Notes: generated from the letters alone by a model not told the origin. Numbered from the stretch's first letter, positions 1 to 5,923 are shown. The stretch: DNA of 8,516 nt from Pyrinomonadaceae bacterium (GCA_018060305.1 JAGOWF010000112.1:1-8516), one strand, 5' to 3'. Translations and numbers: made by a program.

Positions 1-340
1 ATGCGATCAGGCAACCCTCAGCCCCGACGCGCGGAGCCTCATCAATTAAACGCATGCCTCGGGCCTTTAGTTGCGCCAATGCAGCCTCAATATCGTCCAC
101 CTCAACAGCGATGTGATGAATTCCGCCTCCGCGCTTATCGAGAAACTTCGATATCGGTGAATCATCGCTCGTCGGTTCGAGGAGTTCGATCCGGCTCTCG
201 CCGACGGGCAGCATCGCAACGCGCACCTTCTGCTCCTCGACCGTCTCGCTGTGGACGTGTTCGAGCCCGAGAGCGTCCTGCCAGAAGCGAAGCGCGGCGT
301 CGATATCTCTGGTTGCGATGCCTAAGTGGTTTATGTTCAT
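1..340 (-). CDS. mce: Methylmalonyl-CoA epimerase, 3' end cut by window start
   Basis: This glyoxalase-fold (VOC) enzyme interconverts (2R)- and (2S)-methylmalonyl-CoA in the cytoplasm, between propionyl-CoA carboxylase and methylmalonyl-CoA mutase. I translated it by hand from ATG at 340-338: 113 residues are present, beginning MNINHLGIATRDIDAALRFW. Family landmarks are the N-terminal metal-ligand His (H5 in NHLGIA), the IELLEP strand (E55 at the expected second metal position) and GGIHHIAVEV (H75/H76) opening the second VOC half. The family is usually about 130-135 residues, so roughly 20 C-terminal residues, including the last metal-ligand Glu, lie outside the window. The gene follows meaB on the same strand after 307 bases of repeat, which supports the assignment because both act in methylmalonyl-CoA metabolism. 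I see no clear Shine-Dalgarno sequence before the ATG. Confidence 0.9.
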   Translation of the reverse strand, partial: MNINHLGIATRDIDAALRFWQDALGLEHVHSETVEEQKVRVAMLPVGESRIELLEPTSDDSPISKFLDKRGGGIHHIAVEVDDIEAALAQLKARGMRLIDEAPRVGAEGCLIA

Positions 341-366
341 TGGTTTACCGTGGTTTCTGCCAATCG

Positions 367-618
367 CCGACTGCTCCTGTGTCCCGCTCGTGTCCCGCTG
401 GCTGGTGGGACGTGTAACCTATTGATAACGAATAAGTTATGAGCTCATTGGGTCTCTGTTCCACCGATTTTGAAAAAAAATCTTGTGCTCCTTAGCCGAT
501 CTCCGTGTCCCGCTAGTGTCCCACTCGCTCCTGGGACATGTAAGCTATTGATAACGAACATGTTATGGGCGTCTCGGGCCTCCGTCTCGCCGATTTTGAA
601 AAAAACTTTGTGTGTGCC
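367..618. repeat. Two-copy 126-bp imperfect tandem repeat
   Basis: Copy 1 is about 367-492 and copy 2 about 493-618, offset by exactly 126 bases. By hand alignment from 379/505, 82 of the first 101 positions match (about 81%). Shared landmarks in order: GTGTCCCGCT, a hairpin with arms GTCCC/GGGAC, CTATTGATAACGAA, GTTATG, and CCGATTTTG followed by an A-run. This repeat fills most of the 307-base gap between meaB and the epimerase gene. Each copy also has a short dyad, ATAAC/GTTAT (426-440 and 552-566). No matching copy was seen elsewhere in the window. Function is unknown. Confidence 0.9.
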
Positions 619-647
619 ATTTATAACAATATTGCATATATGATACG

Positions 648-1580
648 TCATTCGGCCTTCAGAAGTTCCTCCACCGCCGAATATGGATCAATCGCCTTGT
701 CAGCGATTCGGGCTGCCAGATCGTCTAGCCTTGCTCCTGCGCCGTTGCGGCTCAGCAGGTCGTTCACCAGCCGCTCTCTCAGCAGTTCCGTGAGCCGCCA
801 GCGGGCTATCGAGCGGCGGCGTTCGCTGTTCTGGCCTTCGGCGGCCTGAAATTCGAGATACTTCGCGATCGCGGCGGCGAGGTCGTCAATGCCCTTGCTG
901 TCGGTCGCGATGGTCTTGACGATGGGCGGATGCCACATGTCGGGCCGATGGGCGAGCGTCAGCAGGGCCTCAAGCTCTTTTTGTGTCCTCAAAACGCCCT
1001 CGCGGTCGGCCTTGTTGATGACAAAAACGTCGCCGATCTCCATGATCCCGGCCTTTATGGCCTGAATGTCGTCGCCCATGCCGGGCACAAGCACAACGAC
1101 CGAAACGTCAGCCGCCTTTACGATCTCGACCTCGTCCTGGCCGACGCCGACCGTCTCGACGATCACCTTGTCAAAGCCCGCAGCATCAAGTATCGCAACG
1201 GCATCCACAGTCGCACGCGACAGTCCCCCCAGATTTCCCCGCGTTGCCATCGAACGGATAAATATATTCTTATCCGTCCCGAGTGCCGACATCCTGATCC
1301 GATCGCCCAGTATCGCCCCGCCCGAGAAAGGCGAAGATGGGTCGATACAAACAATCCCGATCTTCTCACCCTTTTCCTTGTAAAAAAGAGCCAGTTTATC
1401 GACCAGCGACGACTTTCCCGCCCCCGGCGCACCGGTAATCCCGATGACCGACGCCTTACCGGTCTTCGGAAAGACCGATCTCATCAACTCGGAAGCCGCG
1501 TCACCACCGTTTTCGACGAGTGTGATCGCGCGGGCTATGGCTCGCGGTTCGCCCGAAAATAATTGATCAGCATCGATCAT
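648..1580 (-). CDS. meaB: Methylmalonyl-CoA mutase G-protein chaperone MeaB (ArgK family)
   Basis: MeaB is a SIMIBI-class GTPase that binds methylmalonyl-CoA mutase, gates loading of adenosylcobalamin and protects or reactivates the mutase. The 310-residue product is a normal length. Visible motifs: Walker A GAPGAGKS at residues 50-57, the DPSSPFSGGAILGDR segment at 80-94 typical of MeaB/ArgK, ETVGVGQDEVE at 142-152 (switch/Walker B region), and the guanine-specificity motif NKAD at 189-192. The C-terminal region is helical, the part that mediates dimerisation in this family. The start ATG at 1580-1578 has only a weak purine stretch upstream. It lies 24 bases after the HTH antitoxin stop, so it may be transcribed with the toxin-antitoxin pair. 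The epimerase downstream fits the pathway; the mutase itself is not in the window. Confidence 0.96.
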   Translation of the reverse strand: MIDADQLFSGEPRAIARAITLVENGGDAASELMRSVFPKTGKASVIGITGAPGAGKSSLVDKLALFYKEKGEKIGIVCIDPSSPFSGGAILGDRIRMSALGTDKNIFIRSMATRGNLGGLSRATVDAVAILDAAGFDKVIVETVGVGQDEVEIVKAADVSVVVLVPGMGDDIQAIKAGIMEIGDVFVINKADREGVLRTQKELEALLTLAHRPDMWHPPIVKTIATDSKGIDDLAAAIAKYLEFQAAEGQNSERRRSIARWRLTELLRERLVNDLLSRNGAGARLDDLAARIADKAIDPYSAVEELLKAE

Positions 1581-1604
1581 TTCGTGTGTGCGTCCCCGCG
1601 GCTC

Positions 1605-1913
1605 TTAGCTGACATACAGTGTCTTTGGATCTTTCTTTGCGATCGTAAGCAACTTGAGGCTAGATCCATTTGGCCGATTCTCCCCTTGCTCCCATTTTTG
1701 GACCGTTTTCTTAGAGATGTTCAGCAACAAAGCGAACGCGGACTGCGATACCTGTAGTCTCTTTCGAATGTTGATAATCTCTTCCCTAGACAACGGCTTT
1801 GGAGCCTTTACCTCCTTGACCACCTCGCGGACGCCCTTGAGCTTTTTACCGACGGCGTGTGCTTCCATCTCGTTCAACGACTGTTGAAACTCCTTAAATA
1901 ATCTCTTGTCCAT
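1605..1913 (-). CDS. HTH-domain antitoxin, NadS/HigA-like
   Basis: This 102-residue protein is the probable antitoxin of the RelE/HigB-like toxin just upstream. Residues 1-40 are a charged, lysine-rich segment that probably wraps the toxin. Residues 41-80 form a Cro/C1-type helix-turn-helix with the signature SQSAFALLL...KKTVQKWEQG at 56-77, as in NadS- and HigA-type antitoxins. Its ATG (1913-1911) overlaps the toxin TAA by one base (TAATG), and a strong Shine-Dalgarno AAGGAG (1925-1920 on the minus strand) sits 6 bases upstream inside the toxin's end, so translation is independent and efficient. By family precedent it neutralises the toxin and represses the promoter at 2276-2304. Toxin-first order is typical of HigBA-type modules. 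Confidence 0.9.
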   Translation of the reverse strand: MDKRLFKEFQQSLNEMEAHAVGKKLKGVREVVKEVKAPKPLSREEIINIRKRLQVSQSAFALLLNISKKTVQKWEQGENRPNGSSLKLLTIAKKDPKTLYVS

Positions 1914-2269
1914 TACTTACTCCTTTTTAAGACCGCTTTGGTGTGCCTGATACTGTCGGCGACGATCTCCTTTTCCGCCGCGCTCAGATTGTCCTTGACA
2001 TCTTTCCCGTAAAATAGAAGCAAATATATCCGTGCATAAGTTTCGAAATATATATAGATGTATCGAAATCCACCGCGTTTACCTTTCTGCCGGCTGGGAT
2101 CGGCTATACGGGCTTTTCTTGCACCATTTGAGCCTTGAATTACATCGCCTCGTTCCGGGTCCTTTAGCAGGTCATCTTCTATCGCGGCAAGTACGTTGTC
2201 CGAGAGCGGCTTTCCCAACTTGTCGATCTGGCGCATGAAAACCGGCAACTCTATGAACGTCAGCTTCAT
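1913..2269 (-). CDS. RelE/HigB-like type II toxin
   Basis: This 118-residue protein resembles the RelE/DUF1044 type of toxin (HigB2-like), which cleaves mRNA, usually on the ribosome. The recognisable core is residues 49-89: GARKARIADPSRQ, then the basic KGKRGGFR motif (62-69), a hydrophobic beta strand YIYIYF (70-75), and RIYLLLFYGK (80-89), followed by KDNLSAAEKE leading to the C-terminal helix. Arg/Lys residues in 60-69 are the likely RNA-contacting or catalytic residues by family analogy. The gene is the first of a two-gene module and has a near-consensus sigma70-type promoter 6 bases upstream of its ATG, so the mRNA is predicted to be leaderless. There is no Shine-Dalgarno sequence upstream, unlike the antitoxin, which should favour antitoxin synthesis. 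Confidence 0.9.
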   Translation of the reverse strand: MKLTFIELPVFMRQIDKLGKPLSDNVLAAIEDDLLKDPERGDVIQGSNGARKARIADPSRQKGKRGGFRYIYIYFETYARIYLLLFYGKDVKDNLSAAEKEIVADSIRHTKAVLKRSK

Positions 2270-2275
2270 CCACTA

Positions 2276-2304
2276 ACTATACCCTTAGATAGTATGGTTG
2301 TCAA
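2276..2304 (-). promoter_or_regulatory. Sigma70-type promoter of the higBA-like module, with operator-like dyad
   Basis: On the minus strand, -35 TTGACA (2304-2299, perfect) and -10 TATAGT (2281-2276, 5 of 6) are separated by exactly 17 bases. The predicted +1 is the A of the toxin ATG at 2269, giving a leaderless transcript. An inverted repeat ACTAT-8-ATAGT (2276-2293) covers the -10 and most of the spacer and is a plausible operator for the HTH antitoxin; that role is inferred. Confidence 0.82.
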
Positions 2305-2333
2305 TGTGTGGTGGGAGACTGAGGTTTGCTTGT

Positions 2334-2858
2334 TTACATCTGCCCTTCATCCGCCGACGGGCCGTAGATCGACGGGACGGGGATGTCGTTTAGACGCAGA
2401 TAGACGCTGAGCTGGCCGCGGTGGTGGATGATGTGGTTCATCACAAAGGATCGCATCACTGCGACCTTTGGCATGGTGAAATAGACGGTCTCGCCGTTGC
2501 GCATCATCCAGTCGGTGAAGAAAGTCTCGTCCGACGTCTGGGCCAGGATCGCTTTTGCCTTTGCGATATGATCGTCAAACAACGCGAGCAGCTCCTCAGT
2601 TGTCGAAGGCTCAAAGGGCTTGAAATCGGCTGTCGCAAAATCGAGGACGTCCTGCGTCAAAGTCTCTTTTGTCCAGCCAAACATCTCGGCGACATGAACC
2701 GCCAAACGGCCCATCGTCATTGATTTTTCATGCGGTTTCCAGTCGAATTTATCGGCCGGGACGCGCGATAGACATTCCCGAGCGACCTTTGCCTCGTTAT
2801 CCAATTCCGCCAAAAACGCCGTTGCAAGACGGCCTGTGCTTGTACCTGTAGAACTCAT
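2334..2858 (-). CDS. DinB-family (metal-dependent four-helix) protein
   Basis: DinB/YfiT-like proteins are four-helix bundles with a three-histidine metal site; members include thiol transferases and many uncharacterised proteins. The start is ATG 2858-2856 (MSSTGTSTG), because AAGGAG lies 7 bases upstream; a longer frame from 2927 lacks such a site. Product is 174 residues. The predicted metal triad is H55 (LAVHVAEMF) with H142 and H146 (NHIIHHRGQL), the typical HxxxH of the last helix. The ending PSIYGPSADE is common in this family. It has its own plausible promoter and lies between two toxin-antitoxin modules on the same strand. The true reaction or substrate cannot be read from the sequence, and DinB here is unrelated to DNA polymerase IV. 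Confidence 0.92.
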   Translation of the reverse strand: MSSTGTSTGRLATAFLAELDNEAKVARECLSRVPADKFDWKPHEKSMTMGRLAVHVAEMFGWTKETLTQDVLDFATADFKPFEPSTTEELLALFDDHIAKAKAILAQTSDETFFTDWMMRNGETVYFTMPKVAVMRSFVMNHIIHHRGQLSVYLRLNDIPVPSIYGPSADEGQM

Positions 2859-2865
2859 AGATTTT

Positions 2866-2871
2866 CTCCTT
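2866..2871 (-). promoter_or_regulatory. Ribosome binding site that fixes the DinB start
   Basis: AAGGAG on the minus strand, 7 bases before ATG at 2858. This selects the 174-residue product over a 23-residue longer frame that starts at 2927, upstream of the predicted promoter -10. Confidence 0.85.
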
Positions 2872-2888
2872 AAGTAGATTAGGAGAGA

Positions 2889-2917
2889 ATGATACGACAT
2901 TCGTTGCACAGATGCAA
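2889..2917 (-). promoter_or_regulatory. Putative promoter of the DinB gene
   Basis: On the minus strand, TATCAT (2894-2889, 5 of 6 to the -10 consensus) is preceded by a 17-base spacer and a weak -35 TTGCAT (2917-2912, first three bases match). Transcription would begin near 2882, giving a leader of about 24 bases containing the AAGGAG site. The -35 lies inside the dyad at 2903-2925. Confidence 0.5.
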
Positions 2918-2925
2918 GGTGCAAC
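2903..2925. promoter_or_regulatory. 7-bp inverted repeat around the DinB -35, possible operator
   Basis: Perfect arms GTTGCAC (2903-2909) and GTGCAAC (2919-2925) are separated by 9 bases that contain a third TGCA core. It lies 7 bases past the MazF-like toxin stop. With no T-run it does not look like an intrinsic terminator; its position over the -35 suggests a repressor site. Confidence 0.5.
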
Positions 2926-2932
2926 AACAGCT

Positions 2933-3286
2933 TTACCCAGTGACGATCCAGTCCGCTAGGCGGGAGCGCAGACGGGCAAGGCGGGCGGCAGAAATGGAGC
3001 CGATCAGGCCCAGAAATATATCGTCCGAAACGACGGCCAGCCGAGTAACTCGCACAATGCTCTCGGTCCGCAGACCGGAGTCTGCGAAATCGTCATCGGA
3101 TGGCGAAATTACATCATCGATCCCGGAGATAGTCTGCTCGGTTCTTGAAGAGATCATGCAGACGAGCCAATCCGAGTAATCGGACGGCAACCGTGTGATG
3201 ATCAACGCCGGACGAATCTTACCCGTCGCCAAATCGGTTTGGGGAAAACGAAATAGGACGAGTTGGCCTGGAATGATCAGCGCCAT
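2933..3286 (-). CDS. PemK/MazF-family toxin
   Basis: MazF/PemK toxins are sequence-specific ribosome-independent mRNA interferases. This 117-residue product has the typical start PGQLVLFRFPQTD (residues 6-18), with the conserved Arg-Pro of GKIRPALII (R25-P26), and then VCMISSRTEQ around 42-51, which aligns with the catalytic Ser/Thr strand of the fold. The remainder, including SIVRVTRLAVVSDDIFLG, matches the second half of the SH3-like barrel. The ATG at 3286-3284 lies inside the 3' end of the antitoxin gene (10-base overlap including the antitoxin stop), so translation is likely coupled. Length is normal for the family and no disruption is seen. Whether it is active cannot be told from the sequence. 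Confidence 0.88.
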   Translation of the reverse strand: MALIIPGQLVLFRFPQTDLATGKIRPALIITRLPSDYSDWLVCMISSRTEQTISGIDDVISPSDDDFADSGLRTESIVRVTRLAVVSDDIFLGLIGSISAARLARLRSRLADWIVTG

Positions 3287-3504
3287 CGCTCTCTAAGATC
3301 GGCTTCCGAATATTGGGCCCCGTTCTCCGACTCAAGACCCCGCATGGCATTAGCGAGCGACAGGTCGGACCATGCGTTCAAATCCGCGGTAGTATCTCCT
3401 ACCCCCGCCCGTTCCGACAGGAACTCGACAAAGTGAAGAACTTCTTCCTGATATTTTGGCGGCAGGCCCTTTATTCGCGCATTGATCTGGTCTAAGGCGA
3501 TCAT
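3277..3504 (-). CDS. Small antitoxin (DUF2281-like) partner of the MazF-family toxin
   Basis: This 75-residue acidic protein begins with INARIKGLPPKYQEEVLHFV (residues 7-26), a helix-turn-helix-poor dimerisation segment resembling DUF2281-type antitoxins. Its C-terminal tail, AMRGLESENG...YSEADLRERWR, resembles the part that folds onto MazF/PemK toxins. It overlaps the toxin by 10 bases and precedes it, the classical antitoxin-first order. It starts 18 bases after the acyl-CoA dehydrogenase stop, with no evident Shine-Dalgarno sequence or promoter in that gap, so it may be expressed from the dehydrogenase transcript or from a promoter inside that gene. A short GTGG-6-CCAC dyad (3507-3520) sits just before the start. 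The family name is a resemblance call; the toxin-partner role is firmer because of the overlap. Confidence 0.8.
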   Translation of the reverse strand: MIALDQINARIKGLPPKYQEEVLHFVEFLSERAGVGDTTADLNAWSDLSLANAMRGLESENGAQYSEADLRERWR

Positions 3505-3522
3505 ATGTGGATGATACCACCG

Positions 3523-4668
3523 TCAGAAAGACTTCAACAGATTTTTTGCGATCACGACTCTTTGGATCTCGCTGGTGCCCTCGCCGATGGTGCAGAGTTT
3601 TGAATCGCGCCAGTATTTCTCGGCAGGATAGTCCTTTGTGTAGCCGTAGCCGCCGTGGATCTGGACGCCTTCCTCGGCGACGCGGACGGCGGTTTCGGAG
3701 GCGTAGAGCTTTGCCATTGCGGACTTTTGCGTGACGGGTTTGCCGGTATCCTTTGTTGCGGCGGCTTGGAGCGTGAGCAGCCGCGCACATTCGATCTGTG
3801 TGGCCATGTCGGCGAGCTTAAATTGGATCGCCTGGAATTCCGCGATCGGCTTGCCGAATTGCTGCCGTTCTTTGGCGTATTTCACCGCGGCCTCATAGGC
3901 TCCCTGCGCGATGCCGACCGACAGGGCGGCGATCGAGATGCGGCCGCCGTCGAGGACCTGCATACATTGCAGGAAACCGTCACCCTCGCTGCCGAGCAGA
4001 TTTTCTTCGGGAACGTGGCAATCCTCAAACACCACCGACGCCGTTTCGCTGGCACGCATCCCGAGCTTGTTCTCTTTCTTATCGCCGCGAAAGCCTTCCA
4101 TCGATTTGTCGAAAATAAATGCCGAGATCCCGCGATTGCCCTTCTCTTTATCAGTTACCGCGACCGCAACGAGCGTGTTGCAGGCGAGGGCGTGCGTGAT
4201 GAAATTCTTTGAACCATTGACCTTCCAGCCGTCGTTTGAGCGAACGGCATTGGTTCGCGTTCCGGCCGAGTCCGAGCCGGCCTGCGACTCGGTCAGGCCC
4301 CATGCGCCGAACGATTCGCCTTGCGCAAGCGGGACGAGATACTTTTGCTTCTGCTCCTCGCTGCCGAACATGTAGATGTGATTTGAGCAAAGCGAATTGT
4401 GCGCGGCGACCGAGAGAGCGACCGAGCCGCAGACGCGTCCGAGCTCCTCAATGATCGTCACATACTCGACATACCCCATTCCGGCCCCGCCGTAGGCTTC
4501 AGGAAAGACGACGCCCATCAGGCCGAGTTCCGCAAGCTTTGGCCGCAGCTCCTCTGGGAAATGCTGGGCTTCGTCCCACTCCATCACATGCGGCCGTATC
4601 TCGCTCTCGGCAAACTCGCGGATGCTGTGTTTGATCTGTAGTTGTTCGTCGGAAAGTTCAAAGTTCAT
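3523..4668 (-). CDS. Acyl-CoA dehydrogenase (short-chain/butyryl type)
   Basis: This FAD-dependent enzyme makes the alpha,beta double bond in acyl-CoA and passes electrons to electron-transfer flavoprotein. The 381-residue product has all three domains: the N-terminal helical domain (FELSDEQLQIKHSIREFAE), the middle domain with LTESQAGSDSAGTRTNA and KLGMRASETASVVFEDCHVP, and the C-terminal domain with RQQFGKPIAEFQAIQF, HGGYGYTKDYPAEKYWRD and IGEGTSEIQR. The catalytic base is the Glu of GEGTSE, about E363. I chose ATG 4668 (MNFELSDEQ), the canonical family start; an in-frame ATG at 4677 would add MIH. Neither has a good Shine-Dalgarno sequence. The exact chain length or branched substrate (butyryl-, isovaleryl- or 2-methylbutyryl-CoA) is not resolvable, but the MeaB/epimerase context fits branched-chain or fatty acyl-CoA breakdown. 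Confidence 0.95.
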   Translation of the reverse strand: MNFELSDEQLQIKHSIREFAESEIRPHVMEWDEAQHFPEELRPKLAELGLMGVVFPEAYGGAGMGYVEYVTIIEELGRVCGSVALSVAAHNSLCSNHIYMFGSEEQKQKYLVPLAQGESFGAWGLTESQAGSDSAGTRTNAVRSNDGWKVNGSKNFITHALACNTLVAVAVTDKEKGNRGISAFIFDKSMEGFRGDKKENKLGMRASETASVVFEDCHVPEENLLGSEGDGFLQCMQVLDGGRISIAALSVGIAQGAYEAAVKYAKERQQFGKPIAEFQAIQFKLADMATQIECARLLTLQAAATKDTGKPVTQKSAMAKLYASETAVRVAEEGVQIHGGYGYTKDYPAEKYWRDSKLCTIGEGTSEIQRVVIAKNLLKSF

Positions 4669-4685
4669 ATGAATCATTCAGATTT

Positions 4686-4711
4686 ATTATAGCTACATAA
4701 GTTTCACTTAT
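4686..4711 (-). promoter_or_regulatory. -10 box and 15-bp dyad upstream of acyl-CoA dehydrogenase
   Basis: On the minus strand a perfect TATAAT (4691-4686) sits 8 bases before the ATG at 4677. The matching -35 position (AGAATA with a 17-base spacer) is poor, as in activator-dependent or regulated promoters. Over that -35/spacer lies a perfect inverted repeat, ATAAGT-TTC-ACTTAT (4697-4711). It is a candidate operator for a regulator of acyl-CoA metabolism; the regulator is not in the window. Confidence 0.6.
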
Positions 4712-4733
4712 TCTGATTTGAGTGTAAAGTTTC

Positions 4734-4762
4734 TTGCGCAAATTCCTTGCCGGTCGTATGAT
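4734..4762 (+). promoter_or_regulatory. Putative promoter of the secreted-protein gene
   Basis: TTGCGC (4734-4739; first three bases match -35) and TATGAT (4757-4762; 5 of 6) are separated by exactly 17 bases. Predicted transcription start is near 4769, giving a short leader with GGAGG at 4776-4780 and ATG at 4787. Confidence 0.5.
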
Positions 4763-4775
4763 GGCGATATTCAGC

Positions 4776-4780
4776 GGAGG
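4776..4780 (+). promoter_or_regulatory. Ribosome binding site that fixes the secreted-protein start
   Basis: GGAGG lies 6 bases before ATG 4787. An in-frame ATG at 4781 directly abuts it and is too close to use, and an ATG at 4718 lies upstream of the predicted promoter. Confidence 0.8.
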
Positions 4781-4786
4781 ATGTTT

Positions 4787-5923
4787 ATGAGGCAAGGAAC
4801 ATTCCGGCTCGTGCTGATCGCAATGCTTCTGACGATCAGCGTTCGTGCGTACGCTCAGCCGACCAATCAGGCGACATCGATATCTCGGGACTTCGTCGTT
4901 GAGGTGACTTATAACCGAGAAAAGCCGGCGGTTTACCAACAAATTGGGAAATGGGCGTGGTATGGCGATTTCATCTTGACTGACGACTGGCGAGAGCGAA
5001 TGGGCGAACGCCGTATCCGCGTCGTGAAATTTGTCCCGCGTGAGGAGGCGGGCATCGTAAAGATCAAAGTCACAGCCATTCGAGGAGTGAATCATGAGAT
5101 CGAGGATCTAATTGGCGAGTATGTCCTTAGCGAGAAGGGCATCCTGGTTAGCGAATTGACCAGTCACGGCATCGTCCCAATTGAGCTTAAACTAGTTCGT
5201 GCACCTGCGACGGTTGCTGAGCTGCCTACAACGACAAGTTCAGCCCCGTCTTTCCTGGTTGGGGTCGAGCCGGCGGCGGCTAATCTGCCGTCATTCAAGG
5301 CGACCTTTCTGAACGCCTCGGCCAAATCTGTCTTTGGGATCGCGTTTAGGACATCTATTAGTGGCAAGACGCAGACGTCGGCGATGCCGCGGGGCTGGCG
5401 CGGCAACATGCTTCTTGAACCCGGCGAGACCTACGAGCGCGTCCTGCTGTATCCGATGCAGTCAACATCGGGATCGACAGGAGAAGTTTCGCAGTCGAGA
5501 GTAACCGACTTGCATCTAGATCTGCAGGCTGTGGTCTTCTCCGATGGAACCTGGGAGGGACAGGCCAACCAGGCTTCGCAACTTCGGGCTTTCAGCTTGG
5601 GTGAAAAGATACAACTAAGAAGACTCTTGGCCCTTCTGCGCTCACCGTCTGCCGCATCACCGACATTGTTTGCGGTCGAGCTTGAACGACTAACCTACAA
5701 GGTCGATATCTCAGAGGTCGGTCAGCTTGTGTCGGAATTCACCGGACTCCCGAAAGGGGCTCGTGAAGTGCTCCGCATTGCAACTCAAGCAGCGTCGAGT
5801 GGGGCCTACCGGGATTTCAAAGCTGCATTCGAGAGCGAAGTTACGGGTGACCCTGCGGCATTCCCGGCCTGGGTCAAACGCGAGACATCGAGACTGCAAA
5901 CGTGGCTAGATTCGCTACCGTAG
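4787..5923 (+). CDS. Secreted protein of unknown function
   Basis: I do not recognise the family. From ATG 4787 (GGAGG 6 bases upstream) the product is 378 residues. It has a clear Sec signal peptide: n-region MRQGTFR, hydrophobic LVLIAMLLTISV (8-19), and an A-Y-A|Q cleavage site after residue 23. The mature part begins with a charged beta-rich segment (about 35-135; EVTYNREKP, RIRVVKFVPREE, VKIKVTAIRG). A Ser/Thr/Pro/Ala linker (about 138-160) is followed by a probable immunoglobulin-like beta domain (about 160-270), containing FLNASAKSVFGIAF, MLLEPGETYERVLLYP and LDLQAVVFSDGTWEG. The pattern of consequences-of-expression text ends in an alpha-helical C-terminus. No catalytic motif, lipobox or later membrane segment is visible. 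The gene is 7 bases upstream of the CoA-binding protein gene, so the two are probably cotranscribed, but no shared role is evident. Confidence 0.85.
   Translation: MRQGTFRLVLIAMLLTISVRAYAQPTNQATSISRDFVVEVTYNREKPAVYQQIGKWAWYGDFILTDDWRERMGERRIRVVKFVPREEAGIVKIKVTAIRGVNHEIEDLIGEYVLSEKGILVSELTSHGIVPIELKLVRAPATVAELPTTTSSAPSFLVGVEPAAANLPSFKATFLNASAKSVFGIAFRTSISGKTQTSAMPRGWRGNMLLEPGETYERVLLYPMQSTSGSTGEVSQSRVTDLHLDLQAVVFSDGTWEGQANQASQLRAFSLGEKIQLRRLLALLRSPSAASPTLFAVELERLTYKVDISEVGQLVSEFTGLPKGAREVLRIATQAASSGAYRDFKAAFESEVTGDPAAFPAWVKRETSRLQTWLDSLP

Noticed and set aside
1..417. Plus-strand 138-residue frame from position 1
   Set aside because: It is opposite the epimerase gene, which matches its family along its whole visible length.
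627..634. CAATATTG palindrome in the AT-rich stretch after meaB
   Set aside because: It is only 8 bases in an AT-rich stretch, with no convincing promoter boxes at proper spacing; likely chance.
445..651. 68-residue minus-strand frame starting at an ATG that overlaps the meaB stop
   Set aside because: It consists almost wholly of the tandem repeat, has no Shine-Dalgarno sequence and its sister copy has a stop in frame. It is reported under the repeat finding, not as a gene.
930..1562. Long plus-strand frame opposite meaB (210 residues)
   Set aside because: It is antisense to a well-conserved GTPase gene and its translation has no recognisable domain; it is explained by codon bias of meaB.
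3655..4212. Long plus-strand frame opposite the acyl-CoA dehydrogenase (185 residues)
   Set aside because: It is a mirror of a highly conserved gene in a GC-biased codon context, with no start signal.
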